Made by a program: the position numbers and the translations under genes
Assembly: GCA_963785815.1 (NCBI GenBank)
Contig: CAWAWN010000001.1
Coordinates: 1,426,001 to 1,490,000, forward strand
Source: UBA4742 sp963785815
GTDB taxonomy: Bacteria > Actinomycetota > Acidimicrobiia > Acidimicrobiales > Acidimicrobilacustridaceae
Length of the DNA stretch: 64,000 nucleotides
Reading direction: 5' to 3'
The notes under the pieces: model-generated
The model's database searches: none
Told to the model about the DNA's origin: nothing
The model's input: only the letters and a program-made list of their open reading frames with translations
Shown here: positions 24,033 through 33,021 of the stretch, piece by piece
Numbering within the stretch: position 1 is the stretch's first letter
How the letters are laid out: each line of letters begins with the position of its first letter

Positions 24033-26635
24033 GTCGTACCTGCTCTCGTGGCCATCGTCGCTCGCGCCGCGGCCTGGAGATCGGGTTGGGTCCCCGAGAC
24101 CGGCGCGGCGCCGGCATCGCTCGCCGGTTGGCCGGGTAGCGAGATCACCGTCGTCAGCCCGCCCCCCGGGGTGTCCTCCAGGGTCAGCTCGCCGTCCATG
24201 GCATCGGTGAACCCCCGGGCCACCGCCAGGCCCAGGCCCACCCCGGTGGAGGTGGCCCGGTCACCCAGGCGTTGGAACGGCTCGAAGATGCGCTCGCGGT
24301 CGGCGGGGCGCACCCCAGGTCCCTGGTCGATGATGCGCAGGTGCACCCGGGCACCGACCTGGCCGGCCTCGATGCGCGGCGGCCGGTCGTCGGGCGAGTA
24401 GCGCAGCGCGTTCGACACCACGTTGGCCACCACCCGCTCGAGCAGGCCGGGGTCGGCCAGCACCCGTGGCAGCTGCTCGGACACCTGGATGTCGATGGCG
24501 GCGCTCAGCTGGCTGAGGCTGGCCAGCGCCTGGGCCACCACCTCCTCGAGGGCCACCGGGCGCAGCTCGACCTCGAGCACGCCGCTCTCCAGGCGGCTCA
24601 TGTCGAGCAGGTTGCCCACCAGCACGTTGAGCCGGTCGGCCTCCTCGTCGATGGTGGCCAGGAAGACCTGGCGGGCCTCGGGCGTCCACTCCACGTCGTC
24701 CTGCAGCAGGCTGGTGGCCGACGCCTTGATGGACGCCAGCGGCGTGCGCAGGTCGTGCGACACGGCCCGCAGGATGGCGGTGCGGAGCTGGTCGGCCTCG
24801 GCCAGGGCGGCGGCCTCGGCCGCCTCGCTGCGCAGGCGACGCCGCTCGAGGGCGGAGCTGAGCTGGGCGGCGAACACCCGCAGGACGCGCTCGTCGTCGA
24901 CCGTCAGCGCCGGGCCCTCGTAGACGAGCACGGCCCCGCCCACCAGGGCCACGTTGCGATGCCCGGTGGGCGTGGACGGGGCCGGCGACCCGGCGAAGGC
25001 CTCGACCTGCCAGCCTCCCTCGGGCCCCGGCGACAGCAGGCTCACCGCCTCGAGCTCGAAGGTGGTGCGCAGGTGGGTGACCATCTCGTCGACGGCGTCG
25101 TCGTCGCCCACGAGCCCCCCGGCCACCCGGGCCAGGGCCTCGGCCTCGGCCCGGGCGTGGGCCGAGTCGGCCGAGCGCCGCGACAGCTTGGTGACCAGCG
25201 TGGCCACGATGCCGGCCACCAGCAGGAAGGTCACCAGGGAGACCAGGTTCTGGCCCTCGGCGATGGTGAAGGTGTGGACGGGCTCGGTGAAGTACCAGTT
25301 CACGACCAGGGACGCGGCCAACGCGGCCGCGATGGCCGGCCACAGCCCGCCGATGAGGGCGACGACGATGACCAGCACCAGGTAGAGGAGCATGTCGGTG
25401 GTCAGGTTCACCTGGTCCTGGAGGGTGGAGAGCACCAGGGTCAGCAGGGGGATGCCGATCAGCGCCACCAGGGCGGCGACCACCTGCCGGCGCGTGGACA
25501 GGTGCGGGCGACGACGACGTCGCACCAGCGAGACCGAGGGCAGCCCGGTCGGGTCGTCCGCGCTGCGCTCCTGGCTGATGACGTGCACGTCGATGCCGTT
25601 GGCCTCGCGCAGCACGGCGTTGATGACCGAGCCCCGGGTGAGCTCAGCCCAGCGGGACCGCCGGGTGGCGCCCAGCACCAGCTGGGTGGCGTTCTCGGCC
25701 CGGGCGAACTGGGTGAGGGCCGGGGCCACCTCGCCGCCGATCACCTCGTGGTACTCGCCGCCCAGGTCGGCCAGCAGGCGTCGGTGCACCTCGAGCAGCT
25801 CGGACGGACCCGCGGCCAACCCGTCGCTGGCCTGCACGTGCACGCCGAGCAGGTCGGCCTTGGCCCGCTGGGCCATGCGGGCGGCCCGGCGGATGAGGTC
25901 CTCGCCGCTGGGCGACCCGGTGACCGCCACCACCACCCGCTCACGCGTCTCCCAGGGGCCCTCGATGCCCTGGGCCTCCATGTAGTCGTGGAGGCCGGCG
26001 TCCACCTTGTCGGCCACCCACAGCAGGGCCAGCTCGCGCAGGGCCGACAGGTTGCCGATCCGGAAGTAGTTGCCCAGGGCGGCGTCGACCTTGTCGACCG
26101 CGTAGATGTTGCCGTGCGCCATGCGCCGGCGCAGGGCCTCGGGGGTCATGTCCACCAGCTCGACCTGGTCAGCGGCCCGCACGACGGCGTCGGGCACCGT
26201 CTCGCGCTGCTTGACACCGGTGATGCGCTCGACCACGTCGTTGACCGACTCGAGGTGCTGGATGTTGACCGTGGTGATGACGTCGATGCCGGCCTCGAGC
26301 GCCAGCTCGATGTCCTCGTAGCGTTTGGCGTGGCGCGACCCGGGCACGTTGGTGTGGGCCATCTCGTCGATGAGCACCACCTCGGGCCGGCGGGCCAGCA
26401 CGGCCTCGATGTCGAGCTCCTCGAAGGTGGCGCCCCGATGGGTCATCACCCGCCGGGGGACGATCTCCAGGTCGCGCAGCTGCGCCGCCGTCTTGGGCCG
26501 CCCGTGGGTCTCGACGAATCCGACCACCACGTCGGTGCCGCGGTCGTGGCGGCGCCAGCCCTCGTCGAGCATGGCGAAGGTCTTGCCCACGCCCGGGGCC
26601 GCCCCGAGGTAGATCCGAAGGTGACCGCGGGACAT
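24029..26635 (-). CDS. kdpD: KdpD osmosensitive potassium sensor histidine kinase
   Basis: This 868-residue sensor kinase controls kdp expression. Domains in order: KdpD N-terminal sensor with ATP-binding loop GAAPGVGKT (11-19), a universal-stress-like domain (VVVAVTGSPSGEDLIRRAA), the four-helix DUF4118 membrane region (~380-500), a GAF-like region, HisKA with phospho-acceptor in AVSHDLRTPLASIK, and HATPase with NVVSNALRYSP and GPGVRPADRERIFEPF plus GVGLGLAVARG. All catalytic boxes are intact. It lies after kdpC with a 47-base gap and is coupled to kdpE by ATGA. Confidence 0.96.
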   Translation of the reverse strand: MSRGHLRIYLGAAPGVGKTFAMLDEGWRRHDRGTDVVVGFVETHGRPKTAAQLRDLEIVPRRVMTHRGATFEELDIEAVLARRPEVVLIDEMAHTNVPGSRHAKRYEDIELALEAGIDVITTVNIQHLESVNDVVERITGVKQRETVPDAVVRAADQVELVDMTPEALRRRMAHGNIYAVDKVDAALGNYFRIGNLSALRELALLWVADKVDAGLHDYMEAQGIEGPWETRERVVVAVTGSPSGEDLIRRAARMAQRAKADLLGVHVQASDGLAAGPSELLEVHRRLLADLGGEYHEVIGGEVAPALTQFARAENATQLVLGATRRSRWAELTRGSVINAVLREANGIDVHVISQERSADDPTGLPSVSLVRRRRRPHLSTRRQVVAALVALIGIPLLTLVLSTLQDQVNLTTDMLLYLVLVIVVALIGGLWPAIAAALAASLVVNWYFTEPVHTFTIAEGQNLVSLVTFLLVAGIVATLVTKLSRRSADSAHARAEAEALARVAGGLVGDDDAVDEMVTHLRTTFELEAVSLLSPGPEGGWQVEAFAGSPAPSTPTGHRNVALVGGAVLVYEGPALTVDDERVLRVFAAQLSSALERRRLRSEAAEAAALAEADQLRTAILRAVSHDLRTPLASIKASATSLLQDDVEWTPEARQVFLATIDEEADRLNVLVGNLLDMSRLESGVLEVELRPVALEEVVAQALASLSQLSAAIDIQVSEQLPRVLADPGLLERVVANVVSNALRYSPDDRPPRIEAGQVGARVHLRIIDQGPGVRPADRERIFEPFQRLGDRATSTGVGLGLAVARGFTDAMDGELTLEDTPGGGLTTVISLPGQPASDAGAAPVSGTQPDLQAAARATMATRAGTT

Positions 26636-26682
26636 GAGACCAGTCTACGAACCGTCGACCACGGCCAGCAGGCTGCTCGGGC

Positions 26683-27306
26683 TCACCGGGCCAACCGGTC
26701 CAACGCCAGGTTCAGCTCCAGCACGTTCACCCCGGGATCGCCCAGGAAGCCGACCGAGCGGGAGTCGGTGTATGTGTCCACCAGCCGGTTCACGGTGGCC
26801 GGCGTGAGCCGGCGGGCCCGGGCCACGCGGGGCACCTGGAGCCGGGCGTTGGCCACCGAGATCTCGGGATCGACCCCGGAGCCCGACGCCGTCACCGCGT
26901 CCACCGGCACCTTGGCCGTCGGGCCCAGCCCGTTGAGCTTGCGGTAGGCCGCCACCCGCTGGGACACCAGGTTCAGGAAGGTGGTGTTGTTGGGTCCGTA
27001 GTTGGAGCCGCCCGAGTTCATCTCGCTCAGGTCCGCGGGGTCACCGGGCTGGCCGTTGCTCCCGTCCGACCCGCTGGCCGTCGGCCCGGCGGCTGAGGGG
27101 CGGCCCTGGAAGTACTGGTTGCCGGTGAAGGTCTGGCCCAGCAGCTTGGAGCCGACCACGTGGCCGTCGACCTTCACCAACGAGCCGTTGGCCGAGCCGT
27201 GGAAGAGGCCCTGGGACACCAGCGTGACCACCAGGGGGTAGGCCAGGCCGAGCACCACGGTGAGCACCAGCACCATGCGCAGCGCAGGCAGCAGTTGTCG
27301 TCGCAT
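26683..27306 (-). CDS. kdpC: KdpC subunit of the potassium-transporting ATPase
   Basis: KdpC is the single-helix subunit that helps assemble KdpFABC and raises ATP affinity. The N-terminal helix (LRMVLVLTVVLGLAYPLVVT) is followed by the extracytoplasmic part with GSKLLGQTFTGNQYFQGRPSA and ASGSGVDPEISVANA, both KdpC signatures, and the closing motif DPGVNVLELNLALD. I start at ATG 27306, which overlaps the kdpB stop as TGATG; the GTG just before it is also possible. The length is close to normal. Confidence 0.95.
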   Translation of the reverse strand: MRRQLLPALRMVLVLTVVLGLAYPLVVTLVSQGLFHGSANGSLVKVDGHVVGSKLLGQTFTGNQYFQGRPSAAGPTASGSDGSNGQPGDPADLSEMNSGGSNYGPNNTTFLNLVSQRVAAYRKLNGLGPTAKVPVDAVTASGSGVDPEISVANARLQVPRVARARRLTPATVNRLVDTYTDSRSVGFLGDPGVNVLELNLALDRLAR

Positions 27307-29411
27307 CACTTCACCCCCAGGGCGGTGATCAGCAGGTCGATGAGCTTGATCCCCACGAACGGCGCGATCAGCCCGCCCAGGCCGTAGATCAGGATGTTGC
27401 GCCGTAGCACGGCGGCGGCCCCTGCAGCCCGGAACTTGACCCCGCGCAGGGCCAGCGGGATGAGGGCCACGATGATGAGGGCGTTGAAGATGACGGCAGA
27501 CAGGATGGCCGAGTTCGGGCTCGACAGGTGCATCACGTTCAGCGTCTTGAGGGCGGGGAACACCCCCTCGAACATGGCCGGGATGATGGCGAAGTACTTG
27601 GCCACGTCGTTGGCGATGGAGAACGTGGTCAGCGAGCCGCGGGTGATGAGCAGCTGCTTGCCGATCTCGACGATCTCGATGAGCTTCGTCGGGTTCGAGT
27701 CGAGGTCGACCATGTTCCCGGCCTCTTTGGCCGCCTGGGTGCCGGTGTTCATGGCCACGCCCACGTCGGCCTGCGCCAGTGCCGGCGCATCGTTGGTGCC
27801 ATCGCCAGTCATGGCCACCAGGAAGCCGCCCGCCTGCTCCTTGCGGATGAGGGCCATCTTGTCCTCGGGGGTGGCCTCGGCCAGGAAGTCGTCGACCCCG
27901 GCCTCCTCGGCGATGGCCGCGGCCGTCATGGGGTTGTCGCCGGTGATCATCACCGTGCGGATGCCCATGGCCCGCAGCTCGTCGAAGCGCTCGCGCATGC
28001 CCGACTTCACGACGTCCTTGAGCTGGATGACGCCCATGACCCGGCCGTTGTCCACCACCACCAGCGGGGTGCCGCCCTGGGTGGCGATCTGCTCGACGGC
28101 GGCGTCCAGCTCGTCGGGCACGGTGCCTCCCTCCGCCAGCACGAACTTCTTGACCGAGTCGGCCGCCCCCTTGCGCACCTGGCGGCCCTCGTAGTCAAGC
28201 CCGCTCATGCGGGTCTGGGCGGTGAACGGCACCAGCTCGGCCCCCGGCAGGTCGCGGGTCTCGAGGCCGTACTGCTCGTTGGCCAGCACCACGATGGAGC
28301 GGCCCTCGGGCGTCTCGTCGGCCAGCGACGAGAGCTGGGCCGCCTCGGCCAGCTCGGCCTCGCTCACGCCTGGCATGGGCACGAAGGAGGCGGCCTGGCG
28401 GTTGCCCAGCGTGATGGTGCCCGTCTTGTCCAGCAGCAGCGTGGAGCAGTCGCCGGCCGCCTCGACGGCCCGACCGGACATGGCCAGCACGTTGCGCTGC
28501 ACCAGCCGGTCCATGCCGGCGATGCCGATGGCCGACAGCAGCGCCCCGATGGTGGTGGGGATGAGGCAGACCAGCAAGGCCACCAGCACGACGATCTTCT
28601 GCTCACCACCGGAGTAGATGGCGAAGGGCTGGAGGGTCACGGTGGCCAGCAGGAAGATGATGGTCAGCCCCGACAGCAGGATGTTGAGGGCGATCTCGTT
28701 GGGGGTCTTCTGGCGGCTGGCCCCCTCCACCAGCGAGATCATCCGGTCCAGGAAGGTCTCGCCCGGCTTGGCCGTGATGCGCACGATGATCTCGTCCGAC
28801 AGCACCCGGGTGCCGCCGGTGACCGCCGAGCGGTCGCCGCCGGACTCGCGGATGACCGGTGCCGACTCGCCGGTGATGGCCGACTCGTCCACCGAGGCGA
28901 TGCCCTCGATGATCTCCCCGTCACCGGGGATCATCTCGCCGGCCACCACCACGCACTCGTCGCCCACCGCCAGCTCGGGGCTGGGGACCTCGGTTATGGT
29001 GCCGTCCGGCCGGCGGACGTTGGCGATGGTGTCGGCCTTGGCCTTGCGCAGCGAGTCGGCCTGGGCCTTCCCCCGCCCCTCGGCCATGGCCTCGGCGAAG
29101 TTGGCGAACAGCACGGTGAACCAAAGCCACGCCGCCACCAGCCCGGCGAACAGGTTCTCGCTGCCCGACGAGCTGCCCAGATCGCGGAAGAACAGGATGG
29201 TGGTGAGCACCGAGCCCACCTCCACCACCATCATCACCGGGTTCTTGGCCATCTTGCGGGGGTCGAGCTTGATGAAGCTGTCGACCGCGGCCCGCCTCAT
29301 GATGGCCCGGTCGAACAGGCCCTTCTGCTGCTTCTTGCCGGCCGACGAGGCGGCCCCGTCGCCAGGGGCGTCGGGCTGGTCGGGTTCGTCGACGTGGACG
29401 GTGGCGGTCAT
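27306..29411 (-). CDS. kdpB: KdpB, ATP-hydrolysing subunit
   Basis: This is the P-type ATPase subunit of the high-affinity potassium pump, 701 residues. The phosphorylated aspartate is in LLLDKTGTITLGN; the actuator domain has TGESAPV; the hinge has MTGDGTNDAPALAQADVGVAM. SAIGIAGMDRLV and NALIIVALIPLALRGVKF are the KdpB membrane segments. A basic ~40-residue N-terminal tail precedes the first helix. AGGAG lies 7 bases before the ATG, and the gene begins 10 bases after kdpA. Confidence 0.97.
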   Translation of the reverse strand: MTATVHVDEPDQPDAPGDGAASSAGKKQQKGLFDRAIMRRAAVDSFIKLDPRKMAKNPVMMVVEVGSVLTTILFFRDLGSSSGSENLFAGLVAAWLWFTVLFANFAEAMAEGRGKAQADSLRKAKADTIANVRRPDGTITEVPSPELAVGDECVVVAGEMIPGDGEIIEGIASVDESAITGESAPVIRESGGDRSAVTGGTRVLSDEIIVRITAKPGETFLDRMISLVEGASRQKTPNEIALNILLSGLTIIFLLATVTLQPFAIYSGGEQKIVVLVALLVCLIPTTIGALLSAIGIAGMDRLVQRNVLAMSGRAVEAAGDCSTLLLDKTGTITLGNRQAASFVPMPGVSEAELAEAAQLSSLADETPEGRSIVVLANEQYGLETRDLPGAELVPFTAQTRMSGLDYEGRQVRKGAADSVKKFVLAEGGTVPDELDAAVEQIATQGGTPLVVVDNGRVMGVIQLKDVVKSGMRERFDELRAMGIRTVMITGDNPMTAAAIAEEAGVDDFLAEATPEDKMALIRKEQAGGFLVAMTGDGTNDAPALAQADVGVAMNTGTQAAKEAGNMVDLDSNPTKLIEIVEIGKQLLITRGSLTTFSIANDVAKYFAIIPAMFEGVFPALKTLNVMHLSSPNSAILSAVIFNALIIVALIPLALRGVKFRAAGAAAVLRRNILIYGLGGLIAPFVGIKLIDLLITALGVK

Positions 29412-29421
29412 CGCCTCGCTC

Positions 29422-31359
29422 CTAGTGGGCCAGGTGCTCGACGATGGGGCCGAGCGCGAGGACGGGGAAGTAGGTCAGGCCGACCACGATCACGATCACG
29501 CCCACCAGCAGGCCGGTGAACAGGGCCGTCCCGGTGGGGAAGGTGCCGGCCGAGGCGGGCACCGGCTGCTTGCGGGCCAGCGAGCCGGCGATGGCCAGGG
29601 CGGGCACCATGAGCACGAAGCGCCCCACCAACATGGCCAGGCCGAGCGTGGTGTTGTACCAGGTGGTGGCGCCGTTGAGGCCGCCGAAGGCGGAGCCGTT
29701 GTTGTTGCCGGCCGAGGTGAAGGCGTAGATGACCTCGCTCAGCCCGTGCGGGCCCGAACCCTGTGCGGCGGTGTTGAAGATCGAGGCCTTCGCTCCGGGT
29801 AAGAGCACCGAGGCGGCTGCGAAGCCGAGCACCACCAGGGGCACCGCCAGGATGTAGATGACCACCAGCTTCATCTCGGTGGCCTGGATCTTCTTGCCCA
29901 GGTACTCCGGCGTGCGGCCCACCATGAGCCCGGCGATGAACACCGCCAGCAGCACGAAGATCAACATGCCGTAGAGCCCGGCACCCACCCCGCCCGGGCT
30001 GACCTCGCCCAGCATCATGTTGACCATCGGGGCCATGCCGCCCAGCGCGGTCAGGCTGTCGTGCTGGCAGATGACGGCGCCGTTGGACGTGCCGGTGGTC
30101 GATCCGGCGTAGAGGCCGCAGGTGGCCGGGCCGAACCGGGTGTCCTTGCCCTCCATGTTGCCGCCGGACTGGGTGGAGGTGACCGCCTGGTTGGCCCCAC
30201 GACTGGTGAGCTGCGGGTTGCCGTGCACCTCGGCGCCCATGGCCAGGGCGGCCACCCCGATCCACAGCACGAACATGGCGCAGAACAGCACCCAGCCCTG
30301 CTTCTGGTCCTTCACCATCCGCCCGAAGGCGTAGGTGAGCGCGAACGGGATGAGCAGCAGCGTCGCGATCTGGAGCAGGTTCGTGAACCCGTTGGGGTTC
30401 TCGAAGGGGTGCGACGAGTTGGCGTTCAGGAACCCGCCGCCGTTGGTGCCGAGCTCCTTGATGGCCTCCTGGCTGGCGATCGGGCCACCGGGGATGACCT
30501 GGACGGCGTGCTGCACGGTGTGGGCCACCGTGTTGCCGTGCAGGCTCTGGATGACGCCCTGGCCGGCGTACACCAGGGCCAGGATGAAGGCCAGCGGCAA
30601 CAGGACTCGCAGGATGCCGCGGGTCAGGTCGACCCAGAAGTTCCCGATGGTGTTGGTCCGCCGACGGATGAGGCCCCGGATGAAGGCGACCGCCACGGCC
30701 AGGCCCACCGCAGCCGACGCGAAGTTCTGCACGGCCAACCCCGCCATCTGGGTGAGGTAGCTCATGGTCGACTCACCGGGGTAGTTCTGCCAGTTGGTGT
30801 TGGTCACGAAGCTGATGGCGGTGTTGAACGAGATGCCCGGCGACACGGCCTTGAGCCCGTTCGGGTTGAGCGGGAGCACCCCCTGGAGGCGCTGCAGCCC
30901 GTACACCGCCAGGATCGACAGCACGCTGAAGGCCAGCAGCGACAGGGCGTAGGTGGACCACCGCTGCTCGCGGGTGTCGTCGATGCCGCAGATGCGGTAG
31001 ACGAGCCGCTCGACGGGCAGGAAGACCCGGTCGCCCGGGGCGTGGGGCCGATCCAGCCCGGGACGTCGCGGTGGCGCCGGCGGGGCCGGCTCGGCGACCG
31101 CCAGGGTGGCGCCGGCGGCGGTGACGGTGCCGGCCGTGGCCCCGACCTCGGCGGCCACCCGGCTGACCGAGTCCCGCAGGGCGGTGGAGGCCTGGTCGTC
31201 GTCGGGTTCGGCCACCTCGGCCAGCGCGGCCTCGGCGTCCTGGGCATCGGCGTCGAGCGCGGTGGTGAACACCGCAGCCAGGTAGGGACCCAGCAGACGG
31301 GTGCCGCCGGCGATGATCAGGATGAGGACGAGCAGCTGGATCCAGCCGGCGGCCGTCAT
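29422..31359 (-). CDS. kdpA: KdpA potassium-binding channel subunit with a cytoplasmic insert
   Basis: KdpA forms the ion-selective channel of the pump. Selectivity-filter segments are present, e.g. FVTNTNWQNYPGESTMSYL, GTNGGGFLNANSSHPFENP and SAGNNNGSAFGGL. At 645 residues it is longer than the usual ~560 of Proteobacteria. The extra length is an Ala/Glu/Asp/Thr-rich insert of about 70 residues between helix 1 (ending RLLGPYLAAVF) and the conserved FLPVERLVYRICGID, predicted to be cytoplasmic. The ATG overlaps the kdpF stop as TGATG. Confidence 0.96.
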   Translation of the reverse strand: MTAAGWIQLLVLILIIAGGTRLLGPYLAAVFTTALDADAQDAEAALAEVAEPDDDQASTALRDSVSRVAAEVGATAGTVTAAGATLAVAEPAPPAPPRRPGLDRPHAPGDRVFLPVERLVYRICGIDDTREQRWSTYALSLLAFSVLSILAVYGLQRLQGVLPLNPNGLKAVSPGISFNTAISFVTNTNWQNYPGESTMSYLTQMAGLAVQNFASAAVGLAVAVAFIRGLIRRRTNTIGNFWVDLTRGILRVLLPLAFILALVYAGQGVIQSLHGNTVAHTVQHAVQVIPGGPIASQEAIKELGTNGGGFLNANSSHPFENPNGFTNLLQIATLLLIPFALTYAFGRMVKDQKQGWVLFCAMFVLWIGVAALAMGAEVHGNPQLTSRGANQAVTSTQSGGNMEGKDTRFGPATCGLYAGSTTGTSNGAVICQHDSLTALGGMAPMVNMMLGEVSPGGVGAGLYGMLIFVLLAVFIAGLMVGRTPEYLGKKIQATEMKLVVIYILAVPLVVLGFAAASVLLPGAKASIFNTAAQGSGPHGLSEVIYAFTSAGNNNGSAFGGLNGATTWYNTTLGLAMLVGRFVLMVPALAIAGSLARKQPVPASAGTFPTGTALFTGLLVGVIVIVVGLTYFPVLALGPIVEHLAH

Positions 31360-31448
31360 CAGAACCGCTCCGGGAAGACCAGGGAGGCCACCAGGTACAC
31401 GGTCAGGAGCACGGCGATGATCAGCCCGACGACGTTGTCGGCGGTCAT
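31359..31448 (-). CDS. kdpF: KdpF small membrane subunit
   Basis: This 29-residue single-helix protein reads MTADNVVGLIIAVLLTVYLV followed by ASLVFPERF. Such peptides stabilise the KdpABC complex, and the order kdpF-A-B-C and the PERF-like ending match the family. It is too short for automatic ORF calls. Start and stop overlap both neighbours (ATGA upstream, TGATG downstream), so translation is coupled through the operon. Confidence 0.92.
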   Translation of the reverse strand: MTADNVVGLIIAVLLTVYLVASLVFPERF

Positions 31449-31585
31449 CGGGTGCTGCCGTTGGCGTCGTGGCCGGTGGGCGAGGCCGGATCGTCCGGGC
31501 CGATGATGTGATCGCAGGCCTTGACCAGCAACACCATCAGCCCGAAGAACCCGATGATCACTGCGAGGTAGAGCACATCTGCCAT
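31445..31585 (-). CDS. Small membrane protein heading the kdp operon
   Basis: This 46-residue protein begins MADVLYLAVIIGFFGLMVLL and continues VKACDHIIGPDDPASPTGHD. It has one hydrophobic helix and a short charged tail. Its stop overlaps the kdpF start as ATGA, and it is the first gene after the kdp promoter region. Small proteins of this kind precede kdpF in other actinobacteria but have no named function. It may be an assembly or regulatory peptide. The coding call rests on the overlap, the helix and its position. Confidence 0.72.
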   Translation of the reverse strand: MADVLYLAVIIGFFGLMVLLVKACDHIIGPDDPASPTGHDANGSTR

Positions 31586-31623
31586 GAACCCGTTGTAACA
31601 GCCAGCCGCAGCTCGGGAAGGGT

Positions 31624-31662
31624 CTTAGCGCGCCTTTTGCGTAACGCCCACAGCTCTTGACG
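31624..31662 (-). promoter_or_regulatory. Candidate kdp control region with repeated hexamer-like words
   Basis: On the minus strand, upstream of the kdp operon, three words occur 16 bases apart: CGTCAAG (31662), CGTTACGCA (31646) and CGCTAAG (31630). The same three words occur in another order in front of the orphan DUF4118 gene (33831-33800). OmpR-family regulators such as KdpE bind direct repeats, so these may be regulator sites. This is inference from word sharing only. Confidence 0.4.
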
Positions 31663-31760
31663 GAGCCTTACCGGATCCGGGCGAACGAGCGGCGGGAGCC
31701 TGGTCGCCCGCCGAACGACGGACGACCTGACCAGGCTGGTGCAGCTGCCGGCACACCGCC

Positions 31761-32966
31761 TCAGGCGAGTCCGGCGGCTTGGAGCGTCTGGTGGACGGAG
31801 GTGCCGAGCTCGGAGGTGTGGTCGTCGAACGTTGCGCTGTTCACGCCGATGGCGACGGCGGTGCCGGACCGGGGCGAGTACATGTTCAGCACCCGGTAGC
31901 CGTCCGTCTCTCCCTCGTAGTACCAGATCGTTCCCAAGGAGGTGCTCGTCACCTGGCTGACCCCCAGGCCATACCCGGCGTCGTCGGTCGAGGTCGTGGT
32001 CATGATCGGGTTCCCGGTGGCGGCGGAGACCAAGCTCGTCAGCTCTCGCTGCTGGACCCTGGGGAGCACGCGCCCGGTGAGCAGGGCGCGGTTCCACTCG
32101 ACCAGGTCCTGCAGTGAGCTGACGATGCCGCCGGCTCCCTGGGCCCAGGAGACGCTCTGGTGGCTCGTGTCCTCGCCCATCTGGAGTCCGGGCCCCGGCA
32201 GCGGCGCCACGAACCAGTAGCCGGCCGGCATGCGAGCCGTGATCCAGGGCCCGTAGGTGGTGGCGGAGTAGAAGGTGTCGTGCAGCCCGAGGGGGACGAA
32301 GATCCGCCGGCGCAGCTGGCCGGCGTAGCTGTCGTGCGTGGCGCGCTCGATGATCATCTGGGCCAGGATGTAGTTGGTGTTCGAGTAGCTGTATCCGTGT
32401 GTGGCGGGAAGGTCGACGGCGAAGGCGACCAGCTGGGGGGCCGAGAGCTCGGCGTCGGGCGCCGCCGCGACCTGGAGCCAGAAGGCGGCCGCGTCGGTGT
32501 AGTTCGGGATGCCACTGGTCATGTCCAGAAGCTGCCTGATCGTCACCTGGCTCCACGCCGGGTACTGCGGGAGCCAGCGGCCGAGCGTGTCGTCGATCGA
32601 CAGCCGGTGCTCGGCCTCGAGCTGGAGGAGCAGCACCGACGTGAATGCCTTGGTGTTGCTGCCGATCTGCCAGAGCGCATGGGGCCAGAGCACCCCCCCG
32701 CCGTCGTCGCGGGTGGTGCCGACCGACAGGTCCAGGGCCGGGTGGTGGCGGAAGGTGACGGCCACCGACACCCCGGAGATGTGCTCCGCGCTCCGGTAGG
32801 CGCCCAGGTAGTGGTCGAGGTCGCTGCGCAGCGCCGCCGTGACCGTTGCCGAGCGATGGCCGTCGTCCGAGCCGCGCCCGCCGGTGGCCGGCTCGGCCAG
32901 GGTGGGCGTGGACGCGAGCACCAGGAGCACTGCGGCAGCCACAACCGCGGAGATGATCCTTCGCAT
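31761..32966 (-). CDS. Secreted serine hydrolase (class C beta-lactamase/DD-peptidase fold)
   Basis: This 401-residue exported protein has a signal peptide (hydrophobic AAAVLLVLASTPTLA, cleavage near AEP). The catalytic SxxK motif is SNTK in QIGSNTKAFTSVL and the Tyr motif is YSN in GYSYSNTNYILA. The third motif, usually HxG/KTG, is replaced by EGETDGY, an odd variation but seen in D-aminopeptidase/esterase branches. It could act on peptidoglycan peptides or small esters; beta-lactam hydrolysis is not implied. It stands alone between the kdp promoter region and the DUF4118 gene. Confidence 0.88.
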   Translation of the reverse strand: MRRIISAVVAAAVLLVLASTPTLAEPATGGRGSDDGHRSATVTAALRSDLDHYLGAYRSAEHISGVSVAVTFRHHPALDLSVGTTRDDGGGVLWPHALWQIGSNTKAFTSVLLLQLEAEHRLSIDDTLGRWLPQYPAWSQVTIRQLLDMTSGIPNYTDAAAFWLQVAAAPDAELSAPQLVAFAVDLPATHGYSYSNTNYILAQMIIERATHDSYAGQLRRRIFVPLGLHDTFYSATTYGPWITARMPAGYWFVAPLPGPGLQMGEDTSHQSVSWAQGAGGIVSSLQDLVEWNRALLTGRVLPRVQQRELTSLVSAATGNPIMTTTSTDDAGYGLGVSQVTSTSLGTIWYYEGETDGYRVLNMYSPRSGTAVAIGVNSATFDDHTSELGTSVHQTLQAAGLA

Positions 32967-33021
32967 CCAGAGGCATCCTTGTCGAGCCCGGCCCCCCGGA
33001 CCCTACTTCCCGACCGGAGGG

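Noticed and set aside
24272..26947. 891-codon plus-strand frame opposite kdpD
   Set aside because: Low-complexity shadow of kdpD; GC-rich codon bias keeps it open.
27528..29519. 663-codon plus-strand frame opposite kdpB
   Set aside because: Shadow of kdpB.
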